A DNA stretch of 36,218 bases from Chloroherpetonaceae bacterium (GTDB taxonomy: Bacteria; Bacteroidota; Chlorobiia; Chlorobiales; Thermochlorobacteraceae), in assembly GCA_025055975.1 (NCBI GenBank), contig JANWWM010000028.1, positions 1 through 36,218 of the forward strand, given 5' to 3'. The first letter of the stretch is position 1, and each line of letters opens with the position of its first letter. Made by a program: the position numbers and the translations under genes. A model generated the notes under the pieces. It worked only from the letters and a program-made list of their open reading frames with translations. It was not told where the DNA came from and ran no database searches. Shown piece by piece: positions 15,373 to 23,400 of this stretch.

Positions 15373-15403
15373 TTTGAGCCTTGACGCGAAAGGCTTATAT
15401 TTG
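15373..15403 (+). promoter_or_regulatory. Promoter matching the Bacteroidota consensus
   Basis: TTTG (15373-15376), exactly 19 bases, TATATTTG (15396-15403): a perfect match to TTTG-N19-TAnnTTTG. It lies between the nucleotidyltransferase stop and the GAF protein gene, and argues that the latter starts downstream of about 15410. Confidence 0.6.
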
Positions 15404-15454
15404 CTTCTTTTTCAAAAAAACGTTCCCAATAACCGTTCAAATAGGCTGTTTGAC

Positions 15455-17086
15455 TTGGAGACGCGGGTCAGTTACACCGACGCGAGCGATGGCGTGATAA
15501 ACGTCCGAAAATACAAGCCCGAAAAGCCCGCCTCGCAAACGATCAAAATCGAGCTCGAACCTTTCGCCGAGCCCGAACTCGGCGCGCCAAGCGCGGCGCA
15601 AACGAGCGTCGAGGAAGAGTTGGGAATGGCAATCGCGGAAATCCTTTCCGCCATCAAGGAATCGTTCAACGCGCACAGCGTTTGCTTCGCTTGGGCGAGC
15701 GCGAACAAAAAAAAATTTTATCTCGCTCACAAAGAAACGTCCTCTGAACGCTTCACGAGCGAAAAGTGGCTCGCCTTCGGAAGCGACGCGCTCACGCAAG
15801 TTTTCTTGGCGCGCAACGGGCAACTCTACACGGAAATCAGCCCAGAGGACGAGCCCAAATTGCTCCGCTACTACGGCGAAAGCGCGGGCGTCAGGGCGTT
15901 TATGGGCGTGCCCATCTTTCACCGAGATCAAGTCTATGGCGTGCTCTTCGCCGATAGCCAGCAAAAAGGCGCGTTTCGTCAGGAGCATGTCAAATCGCTC
16001 AATCGCTTCGGGAAAATTTGCTCCGCCCTCATCGACAACTACGCCGTCAAGTCGGGGCACTTGGAGTCGATTCGGTTCGTAGAGCCGTCGATTTCGTTCA
16101 TTCACGCGCTCTACGCCGAGCCAAATCTTGAAACGCAACTCAAGGCGTTCTGCGACGCGATTCAAAGCGTCGTCGACGCGGAGCATCTGGCGCTCGCTCT
16201 TCTGAACTCGCGCTCGGAACTTCGGATTCGAACCGTGCGCACCAAAACGACCTACGTGCCCGAAAACGAGGCGATCGACATTGAAGGCTCCGCCGTCGGA
16301 CAAGCCGTCGCGCGCGGCGAATCGGGCATCATCGACGATCTTTCCTCGCTAAACGGATTGCCGCGATTTTTCGCCGACGAAGGTCAAAAAGGATTGCGAG
16401 CGGCGCAAGGCTCGATGCTCATTATGCCCATTCAGTTGGGCGACTTCACGGCGGGCGTGGTTACGCTCGAATCGTCGCAAAAGCATTTTTTCAGCCGAGA
16501 AACCGCGCAGAAGGCGAAATTCTTCGTCAACGCGCTTTCGCTCTCGCTCAACGCTTTTTGGCTCAAAGATCGAATCAGGCAAATTTCGCCGCGCGACGAA
16601 GAAACGGGCGCGCTTTCGGCGCGGCATTTTTACGAGCGATTGCGCTACGAAATCAATCGCGCCACGCGAGAAGAAAAAGACATGGCTCTCGTCTTGATTG
16701 AATTCGACGACCAAAAAGGCTTGATGACGCGCAGCAACAACAATCCGACGATTCTTGCCAATTTGATGCGGGCGACGGCGCGCATGATCGCCGCCAACGT
16801 TCGCAACTACGACCTTGTCGGGCGCGTCGGCAAAATGCGCTTCGCCGTCTGCCTTTACGGCATTGCGGAAATGCACGCGCGATTTTGGGCGGAAAAAACG
16901 CGCGAGCAGGTCCTCAACTTTCCCTTCGAGACCGACGACCAATTCCGCACCATCTTGGCGACGGTCAGCGTCGGCTTGGCGAAGTTGCGACGCGAGCGCG
17001 CCGACCTCGACCTTTGGCTCGAGGACGCGGAAAAAGCCTTGCTCTTGGCGCAAACTTCGGGCGGCAATTGCGTCAAAATTTTCTAA
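15455..17086 (+). CDS. GAF-GAF protein with degenerate GGDEF domain
   Basis: About 543 aa, soluble. There is a disordered N-terminus, then two GAF sensory domains (roughly residues 50-200 and 215-370; first-domain motif FMGVPIFHRDQVYGVLFADS, second SMLIMPIQLGDFTAGVVTLE), then a C-terminal GGDEF-like fold (about 385-543). The active-site loop normally reading GGDEF/GGEEF is GKMRF (in LVGRVGKMRFAVCLYG), so diguanylate cyclase activity is very unlikely; it may bind GTP or act as a scaffold. The C-terminal VSVGLAKL and A-x-x-ALLLAQTSGGN elements are kept. The start is uncertain: no suitable ATG exists; TTG 15455 is preferred because it follows the promoter, GTG 15494 is possible, and a TTG at 15374 overlaps the promoter. 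The next gene, a microcompartment vertex protein, starts 46 bases after the stop. Confidence 0.8.
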   Translation: METRVSYTDASDGVINVRKYKPEKPASQTIKIELEPFAEPELGAPSAAQTSVEEELGMAIAEILSAIKESFNAHSVCFAWASANKKKFYLAHKETSSERFTSEKWLAFGSDALTQVFLARNGQLYTEISPEDEPKLLRYYGESAGVRAFMGVPIFHRDQVYGVLFADSQQKGAFRQEHVKSLNRFGKICSALIDNYAVKSGHLESIRFVEPSISFIHALYAEPNLETQLKAFCDAIQSVVDAEHLALALLNSRSELRIRTVRTKTTYVPENEAIDIEGSAVGQAVARGESGIIDDLSSLNGLPRFFADEGQKGLRAAQGSMLIMPIQLGDFTAGVVTLESSQKHFFSRETAQKAKFFVNALSLSLNAFWLKDRIRQISPRDEETGALSARHFYERLRYEINRATREEKDMALVLIEFDDQKGLMTRSNNNPTILANLMRATARMIAANVRNYDLVGRVGKMRFAVCLYGIAEMHARFWAEKTREQVLNFPFETDDQFRTILATVSVGLAKLRRERADLDLWLEDAEKALLLAQTSGGNCVKIF

Positions 17087-17132
17087 CGGAAATTTGCGAG
17101 GCGACTCTCGCGTTCACCAAGCATCTCAACCC

Positions 17133-17402
17133 ATGACGCTCGGAAAAGTGATTGGCACGATTTGGGCGACGCGCAAAGACGAGGGTCTGGTCGGAATGAA
17201 ACTTCAAATCGTGCGTCCCGTCGGTTTGGACTTGCAACCCAAGGAAGGGTTCGTCGTCGCCGTCGATTCCGTCGGCGCGGGCGTGGGCGAGATCGTCCTC
17301 GTCGCCACGGGCAGTTCGGCGAGAATGACGGAACTGACAAAGAACAAGCCCGTTGACGCGGTCATTATGGCGATCGTCGACAAATTGGACGTCGCCGATT
17401 AA
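17133..17402 (+). CDS. EutN/CcmL-type microcompartment vertex protein 1
   Basis: An 89-aa BMC-P (pentamer) domain protein. Family members form the vertices of icosahedral bacterial microcompartments. The hallmarks are visible: GKVIGTIWATRKDEGLVGMK at the N-terminus, KLQIVRPV, the VAVDSVGAGVGEIVLVATGS strand-loop and SSAR, with the C-terminal strand AVIMAIVDKLDV. Length is standard (85-100 aa). It lies 17 bases ahead of a paralogue and 46 bases behind the GAF protein gene, all on one strand. No BMC-H hexamer gene, aldehyde dehydrogenase or signature enzyme of a compartment is in the window, so whether it forms a shell is open. Confidence 0.92.
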   Translation: MTLGKVIGTIWATRKDEGLVGMKLQIVRPVGLDLQPKEGFVVAVDSVGAGVGEIVLVATGSSARMTELTKNKPVDAVIMAIVDKLDVAD

Positions 17403-17419
17403 CCATAAACCCCAACGCG

Positions 17420-17701
17420 ATGCATTTCGGGAAAGTGATCGGAACGGTTTGGGCAACGCAGAAGCATCATTCGCTCGTTGGCGAAAAGATGCAACTCGTT
17501 CAGCCGCTCAACGCGAAACGCGAGCCTGTTGGCAAGCCCATTGTCGCTTTGGATTCCGTCGGCGCGGGCGCGGGCGAAACGGTCTTGTACGTGACGTCGT
17601 CGGAAGCCGCCACGCCCATCAAGGTTCGCAAAAAAATCAACCTCGTTCCGACCGACGCGACGATCGTCGGAATCGTCGATAGCGTCAGCGTCAAAGTTTA
17701 G
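17420..17701 (+). CDS. EutN/CcmL-type microcompartment vertex protein 2
   Basis: A 93-aa paralogue of the preceding protein and the same BMC-P fold: HFGKVIGTVWATQKHHSLVG, KMQLVQPL, and VALDSVGAGAGETVLYV. It differs after this point: the SSAR motif is replaced by TSSEAATPIKVRKKINLVP, giving a more basic segment at the pentamer face or edge, and the C-terminal strand is ATIVGIVDSVSV. The two copies share their first strands closely but differ enough to be an old duplication. rpoD starts 45 bases downstream. Confidence 0.92.
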   Translation: MHFGKVIGTVWATQKHHSLVGEKMQLVQPLNAKREPVGKPIVALDSVGAGAGETVLYVTSSEAATPIKVRKKINLVPTDATIVGIVDSVSVKV

Positions 17702-17746
17702 CCTTTGGACAATCATTCGCAACATCACCTATCTTGAAAGGAAGTT

Positions 17747-18646
17747 ATGCGCCAACTCAAAATCAGCCGACAAATCACCAACCGCGAGAGCGCTTCGCTC
17801 GATCGCTACCTGCAAGAAATCGGCAAGTTTGACTTGCTCACCGCGCAAGACGAAATCGAACTGACGCGCAAAATCAAGCGCGGCGAGGGCAAACCCGTCG
17901 ACTCCAAAGAATACAAGGAAGCGCGTCGCGCGCTGGAAAAGCTCATCAAGGCGAACTTGCGCTTCGTGGTGTCGGTGGCAAAGCAGTATCAAAATCAAGG
18001 CTTGTCGCTGGGCGACCTCATCAACGAGGGCAACTTGGGGCTTATCAAAGCCGCCAAGCGTTTCGACGAGACGCGCGGGTTCAAGTTCATCTCCTACGCG
18101 GTCTGGTGGATTCGTCAGTCCATCTTGCAAGCGCTCGCGGAGCAGTCGCGCATCGTGCGCTTGCCGCTCAACCGCGTCGGCACGCTCAACAAAATCGGCA
18201 AAGCCTTCTCGCAATTGGAGCAAGAATTCGAGCGCGACCCCAGCACCGAAGAACTCGCGCAAGTTTTGGACATGAACGCTTCGGAAGTTACCGACACGCT
18301 CAAAATTTCGGGTCGGCACATTTCCGTCGACGCGCCCTTCGCGCAAGGCGACGACAACCGCTTGCTTGATGTGCTTCAAAACGATTCGCAACGTCCCGAC
18401 CACAGTTTGATTCAAGAATCGCTCCGCATCGAAGTCGAGCGCTCGCTCTCGGCGCTCACGCCGCGCGAAGCGGAGGTCATTCGCGCCTACTTCGGCATCG
18501 GAATGGAAAATCCGCTCACGCTCGAAGAAATCGGCGAGAAGTTCAAACTCACCCGCGAGCGCGTGCGTCAAATCAAAGAGAAGGCGATTCGTCGCCTGCG
18601 ACATTCGCCGTATTGCCAAACGCTCAAAGAATACATCGGCGGCTAA
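17747..18646 (+). CDS. rpoD: Primary RNA polymerase sigma factor (RpoD/SigA)
   Basis: A 299-aa housekeeping sigma-70 of the short Bacteroidota/Chlorobiota type, without the long region 1.1 or the non-conserved region of E. coli RpoD. Region 1.2 is at residues about 17-50 ([15 protein letters not shown]). Region 2 contains [33 protein letters not shown] and the -10-recognition helix [15 protein letters not shown]. Region 3 ([13 protein letters not shown]...) follows, and region 4 ends in the helix-turn-helix [28 protein letters not shown], a Shine-Dalgarno-like sequence, sits a few bases before the ATG. It follows the two vertex-protein genes by 45 bases and ends before a long hairpin. The protein fits the TAnnTTTG-type boxes seen upstream of genes in the window. 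Confidence 0.97.
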   Translation: MRQLKISRQITNRESASLDRYLQEIGKFDLLTAQDEIELTRKIKRGEGKPVDSKEYKEARRALEKLIKANLRFVVSVAKQYQNQGLSLGDLINEGNLGLIKAAKRFDETRGFKFISYAVWWIRQSILQALAEQSRIVRLPLNRVGTLNKIGKAFSQLEQEFERDPSTEELAQVLDMNASEVTDTLKISGRHISVDAPFAQGDDNRLLDVLQNDSQRPDHSLIQESLRIEVERSLSALTPREAEVIRAYFGIGMENPLTLEEIGEKFKLTRERVRQIKEKAIRRLRHSPYCQTLKEYIGG

Positions 18647-18677
18647 ACCCGACGCGCCGAGCGCATTTCCAAAAACG

Positions 18678-18736
18678 AAACGCGAGCGTTGAGCCTGCCG
18701 CTCAAATCAAGCGCGACGCTCAACCGCTCGCGTTTT
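18678..18736 (+). terminator. Long hairpin terminator after rpoD
   Basis: AAACGCGAGCGTTGAGC (18678-18694) pairs with GCTCAACCGCTCGCGTTT (18718-18735) over 17 bp with one bulged base. The loop is 23 bases, and four T close it. It may end the rpoD transcript; the stem is longer than needed for that. Confidence 0.6.
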
Positions 18737-18792
18737 CGCTCGATGCGACAAGGATCGGAAATTTAGACCACGTCCAAATTCAGCGCGTTCAA

Positions 18793-18822
18793 TTGACGAG
18801 AGAAGTTTTTTTGCTATGTTGC
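18793..18822 (+). promoter_or_regulatory. Candidate promoter of the thiolase gene
   Basis: TTG (18793-18795), 19 bases containing a seven-T run, then TATGTTGC (18815-18822). The spacing matches the promoter at 15373. It overlaps an upstream in-frame ATG (18816), favouring the thiolase start at 18858. Confidence 0.45.
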
Positions 18823-18857
18823 GCTCGCTTTTTGCACTGGACGTTTTGGTCGACTCA

Positions 18858-20033
18858 ATGAGCGAAGCCTACATTGTCAGCGCGGTTCGCACGCCAATAG
18901 GCAGTTTTCAAGGCGCGCTTGCTTCCCGTCCCGCCGTCGAGTTGGGCGCGACCGTCGTCAAAGCCGCCGTCTCTCGCGCAGGACTTGAACCCGCCGACGT
19001 TGAAGCGTGCATTATGGGCAACGTGTTGCCCGCAGGCTTGGGTCAAGCGCCCGCCAGACAAGCCGCGATTTTCGGCGGATTGCCCGTTGCGACCGAGTGT
19101 TTGACCATCAACAAAATGTGCGGTTCGGGCTTGAAAGCCGTGATGCTCGCGGCGCAATCGATTATGCTTGGCGACGCCAATGTCGTCGTCGCCGGCGGAA
19201 TGGAATCCATGACCAACGCGCCGTATTTGCTCCCAAAAGCGCGAAGCGGTTATCGATACGGCAACGGCGAAATCATTGACTCGATGCAATACGACGGATT
19301 GTTCGATGTTTATAACCGATTCTTGATGGGCAACGCGGCGGAAATTTGCGCCCGCGAATGCCACATCTCCCGCGAAGCGCAAGACGAATTTGCGATTTCC
19401 AGCTACGAGCGCGCTCTCAAAGCGCAACGAGAGGGATTGTTCAAAGATGAAATCGTCGAGGTCGTTTGGGACGAGCGCGGCAAACGCATCGTCGTTTCCG
19501 AAGACGAAGAGCCGAAAAATTTTCGCCCCGAAAAAATCCCGACGTTGAAACCCGCCTTCGAGTCGGGCGGAACGGTAACGGCGGCGAACGCTTCCAAAAT
19601 CAACGATGGAGCGGCGGCTCTCGTCGTGATGTCGGCGGACGCGGCGAAGCGAAAAGGCATCAAGCCAATCGCCAAAATCGTGGCGATGTCGACGGCGGCA
19701 AAGAAGCCTGAATACTTCACGACCGCTCCCATCGATGCCATCGCCAAAGTTTTGAAGAAAGCCAATCTCGCTTTGAGCGACATCGACCTTTTCGAAGTCA
19801 ACGAAGCCTTTTCGGTCGTAACGCTTGCGGCGGAAAAATCGCTTGGCATTCCGCATAGCAAGATGAATGTTCACGGCGGCGCGGTCGCGCTCGGACACCC
19901 AATCGGCGCAAGCGGCGCGAGAATTTTGGTTACGCTTCTGCACGCGCTCAAACAACGCGACTTGAAACGCGGGCTTGCGGCGATATGTTTGGGCGGCGGA
20001 GAAGCCGTCTCAATGATCGTCGAACTTGCATAA
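18858..20033 (+). CDS. Acetyl-CoA C-acetyltransferase (thiolase)
   Basis: A 391-aa thiolase that condenses two acetyl-CoA to acetoacetyl-CoA, or thiolyses 3-ketoacyl-CoA. The acylated Cys88 is in NKMCGSGLKAVM, the catalytic His347 in GHPIGASGAR, and the second Cys377 in the AICLGGGEA motif near the C-terminus. The middle motif MESMTNAPYLLP and length are those of biosynthetic-type acetyl-CoA acetyltransferases. The start at 18858 gives MSEAYIVSAVRTPIGSF, the family N-terminus; an ATG 42 bases earlier falls in the promoter. The next gene is a ferredoxin; a 3-hydroxybutyryl-CoA dehydrogenase that could use its product lies at 30899-31753, in a different operon. Confidence 0.95.
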   Translation: MSEAYIVSAVRTPIGSFQGALASRPAVELGATVVKAAVSRAGLEPADVEACIMGNVLPAGLGQAPARQAAIFGGLPVATECLTINKMCGSGLKAVMLAAQSIMLGDANVVVAGGMESMTNAPYLLPKARSGYRYGNGEIIDSMQYDGLFDVYNRFLMGNAAEICARECHISREAQDEFAISSYERALKAQREGLFKDEIVEVVWDERGKRIVVSEDEEPKNFRPEKIPTLKPAFESGGTVTAANASKINDGAAALVVMSADAAKRKGIKPIAKIVAMSTAAKKPEYFTTAPIDAIAKVLKKANLALSDIDLFEVNEAFSVVTLAAEKSLGIPHSKMNVHGGAVALGHPIGASGARILVTLLHALKQRDLKRGLAAICLGGGEAVSMIVELA

Positions 20034-20116
20034 GAAACTTTTAGGCGGGAAAGACTTTTTGTAGTCCCAAACGAACTGTCCCAACAAGTTTTTAATCACT
20101 CATAACCTTAAACCTT

Positions 20117-20121
20117 TGGAG
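20117..20121 (+). promoter_or_regulatory. Strong Shine-Dalgarno of the ferredoxin gene
   Basis: GGAGG seven bases before ATG. Most other genes in this window lack a recognisable Shine-Dalgarno. Confidence 0.75.
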
Positions 20122-20128
20122 GAAAACA

Positions 20129-20440
20129 ATGGCGTTAATGATCACCGAGGAGTGCATCAACTGCTCCGCGTGCGAACCCGAGTGCCCAAATACCGCCATC
20201 TACGAAGGCGGCAAGCCTTGGACGCTTTTCGGCGAAACCTACGATCCGCTCGCAGAAAGCATCTACTACATCGTTCCCGATAAATGCACCGAGTGCGTCG
20301 GTTTCCACGAAGAGCCGCAATGCGCCGCGGTTTGCCCTGTCGACTGCTGCGTCCAAGACCCGAACTTCCCCGAAACGAAGGAAGAGCTCTTGGCGAAGAA
20401 AGAGCAGCTCGAAGCCGACAAGCAAATGAGCCGCAAGTAA
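20129..20440 (+). CDS. 2[4Fe-4S] dicluster ferredoxin
   Basis: A 103-aa soluble electron carrier. The first cluster motif is CINCSACEPECP (Cys9, 12, 15, 19). The second is CTECVGFHEEPQCAAVCP, in which the eight-residue insertion between the second and third Cys marks the Alvin-type family. The protein is longer than Chlorobium ferredoxins (about 60 aa): an insertion GGKPWTLFGETYDPLAESIYYIVP separates the clusters, and a charged C-terminal helix (KEELLAKKEQLEADKQ) follows. This architecture is seen in Bacteroidota ferredoxins. GGAGG, 7 bases before the ATG, is the strongest Shine-Dalgarno in the window, which suggests high expression. A terminator follows immediately. Confidence 0.95.
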   Translation: MALMITEECINCSACEPECPNTAIYEGGKPWTLFGETYDPLAESIYYIVPDKCTECVGFHEEPQCAAVCPVDCCVQDPNFPETKEELLAKKEQLEADKQMSRK

Positions 20441-20446
20441 GCGTCA

Positions 20447-20480
20447 AGCGGGCGATTCCACGAGAGTCGCCCGCTTTTTT
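20447..20480 (+). terminator. Rho-independent terminator of the ferredoxin gene
   Basis: AGCGGGCGA (20447-20455) pairs perfectly with TCGCCCGCT (20467-20475), loop of 11 bases, then TTTTTT. It also lies at the 3' end of the convergent restriction gene, whose stop codon overlaps the T-run. Confidence 0.9.
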
Positions 20481-23400
20481 ATCCTCCCAACAACTCCTCT
20501 ACGATTCCATTGATTTCCGCGAGTTCTGCGCCCAGCTCCGCTCGGATTTCATTGCGCACTCTTCCCAGCGTTCTTGCGTCGAAATCGGCATTCGGGTAAT
20601 GCTTTGCGATGAAGGCTTGCGCTTTCCTTGCGCACTTTTCTCCGAGTTCAGCAAGCCGCAGGTGCGCTTTGTTTTTCGCATCGAAGCGCGGGAACGGCAA
20701 GTCCAAAATCTTTTTGTGAATATCTCTTTCGCCAAAAAGACCTTGGGTCTGAAACGCCTTGATTTTCTCGTTGGCAGCGTTGCTATTGAGGAAACTGGCA
20801 AGGTAATGCCCTTCGCGCTTCGTCTTTGGCGCAAACCAATACGCTTTGCTTTCCACGATGAACTCCGCATCGAGCTTTTTTCTATCCACCACGACGGCGC
20901 AAGCGTCGGTCGCTGAAGCCGTGTAAAGCACAAGGTAGCGCGCATTCAGATTTTGTTCCGTAAGTCCGCGCTGATAGTCCAATCGGTCGTAAAGCGACAT
21001 TTTGTTGACCTTCGACCGATCGGTTTGATGCTTCTCCCACAACTTTTCGGCTTTTTCAAACCACGCGCCTGTGTTGTCGTAGCCGCGATCGAGCAGTTGC
21101 TCCGCCGTAAGCAGTTCAATCGTCTTGACGCCGTTTTTCTCTTCAATCGCAATGGGAAGCAAGACAAGAAGCGGATTTACGAGCGCAAACGGCACGAGAT
21201 TTTTGGCAAGCGCCGTGCGATAGAGAAACTTCGGCTCGATGCGGCGATCAATCGTGAGATTCTTCCAAGGCGCCTTCGCTTCGGGCAAGACGAGCGACTT
21301 TACGCGCAATTGTTCATATTCCAGCGGATTGCCTTCATAGACTTGGTCAATCTCGATGAAATAAAAATTGCGCGGCACAATCGTCGCGCCTTGTCGGAAC
21401 TCGGCGGCGTAAGGGCTTGAGCCTGCGCCATTTACGAACCGTTCAGGCGTAAGCGCCGAGCGCGTCGTGGTTTTCTTCTTCACGAGAATGGAGTAGTGCC
21501 AGCGCGTTTGCGTTTTTTGCAACGCGGGCAAGGCGCGTTCCAGCGGCATATCGACCTCACCAAGTTTTGCCGAAAACGCAAAGCCTTTGATGCCCTTTTC
21601 GGGAATGGCGCGCTCCGCTTGACTTTTTGCGGAAGTTGCTGACGCAAACAGCGCGCAAGACGGCACATTGAAAAGCGGCGAGACATCTTTCAAATCCCAC
21701 GCTTCCACAAGGCAAAACCCCTCGGCGTAGCCACTACGGGTATTATCGTGCTGGTCGGCGGTAAAGAAACTGCGCGGCAGAACGAAGGCAATCTTTCCGT
21801 TTGGCTTCAAAAAGTAATTCGCGCTATGCGCAAGGAAAATCGCCGCGATTTCAAGATGCGGCATATTGGCTTTCGAGGCGGGCACGAGTTTGTATCGCTC
21901 CGCAAGTTCCAAGAGACTTTGCTGATACTCGGCATTCGTAACGCTGGAATAGGTGAGCCATGGCGGATTGCCGATGACGAAATCAAAACTTCGGCGCAGA
22001 AAGAACGGCTTGTAAGAGTTTCGCAAGATGAACGCCCAAATGCCGTCGCGGTTTTCTTCTTTGGCAAGTTTGAGCGAGAGGTAGATGCGGTAAAAGTCGC
22101 TTGCGAAATCGGCGTATTGCTTGAACTTGCTTGCAAACCGCGCTTGAAAGGCGTTGAGCGGCAGCGCAGGATTGCCCATATCGCGCGAGGCTTGTTCCTC
22201 GACAAACGCGGTGGCATCGTCAAAAACGGCGCTTTCTTCAAACACTCTCTCGTCAAGCGCGCACGGTTGCCCTGCGATGTCGACCTTGTAGGTTTCGCCG
22301 TAGAGCGCGCCAGAGATTTCCATTTTGCCTTTTGGCAAAAGAAGCGAGTTTGCAAGAAACACGTTGAGCGAGACGGGCTTTTTGGCTTTGCGAATCAGCG
22401 GGCTTAGGGCAAGCAGAATCGTGGTTTTGGCGATTTGCGCAGCAAGCGGGTGAATGTCAATGCCAACGACTTGCGAAGCAAGTTCGTCCGCCGAAAGCGA
22501 GGGGAAACTCTTTTTGAGGCGCGCAAGAGCGGCGCGCAAAAACGAGCCGCTTCCGCAAGCCGGGTCGAGAATTTTGCTGCTTGCTTCGAGGGGCAGTTCT
22601 TCTACGATAAGTTCCGAGAGCCAATCAGGCGTGTAGTATTCGCCGAGCGCATGGCGCGTGTCAATGTCAACGAGTTCTTGATACAGTCCTTTCAAGATGT
22701 CTTCTTGAACGTCGCTGAAATCATAGTCGGCAAGTTTATCGGCGAGAAATTGGAAAGCGAGTTTCAGCGCGTTGAAGTGTTCGTTGGCGGCGACCCAGTG
22801 GTAGAAATCGTCTTCAACGAAGCGCGCGATGTTGAATTGCTCGAAGGCTTTGCCATTCAAAATGCCTTGCAACTCTTCGACGGGAACGATTCTTTTGGGC
22901 GAGAGTGAAATGTAAGCGATAAGTTTCGCAAACACGCTGAGGTAGGTATGGACGAAGAACACGTCGGGGCTATCGTTGAATTTGCCGTAGGCGATGGAGA
23001 GAAAGCGTTTCCATTCGTCGTAGGCGATGGCGATGTCGGGTTTTTGCGAGAGGTCGCCCACGTAGGATTTGATTCGTCCCGTTACTTCGGTGAACGCGCC
23101 TGAATTGGCGCCGAAGTGAATCGCAATGTCGGCAAGCGTGGGTTGAAGGCGCTTGGTTTTGAACAGGTAGCGGTCGAGAAATATCGGAAAATCGGCAAGG
23201 TTCTGTTCGTTGAGTTTGAACCCATCGACTTGCCGAAGCTCAATGTCCTTGAGGTCTTGGAAAAGGATTTCGCTCGGGATGCGCGCATAGATGCGCCACT
23301 CTAAGCCATCGGTCGCAATGAGCGTAAAATCAGCGTTGGCGCGAGCGGTTTGCAACGCGCCTGCAAGATAGGTTTTGAGTTGTTCGACGGCGTGTTCGCC

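Noticed and set aside
17724..17747. TATCTTGA at 17730-17737 as a promoter for rpoD
   Set aside because: A start at the usual distance would fall just before the ATG and remove the AAAGGAAG Shine-Dalgarno from the leader. No TTTG lies at 19 bases.
20034..20128. Promoter of the TTTG-N19-TAnnTTTG type for the ferredoxin gene
   Set aside because: AT-rich text and TAAACCTTTGG occur, but spacing and sequence do not fit. The gene may share the thiolase transcript or use another promoter.
18858..20440. Thiolase and ferredoxin as part of a butyrate or fermentation operon
   Set aside because: No crotonase, acyl-CoA dehydrogenase or transferase gene adjoins them; hbd is about 11 kb away on the other strand.
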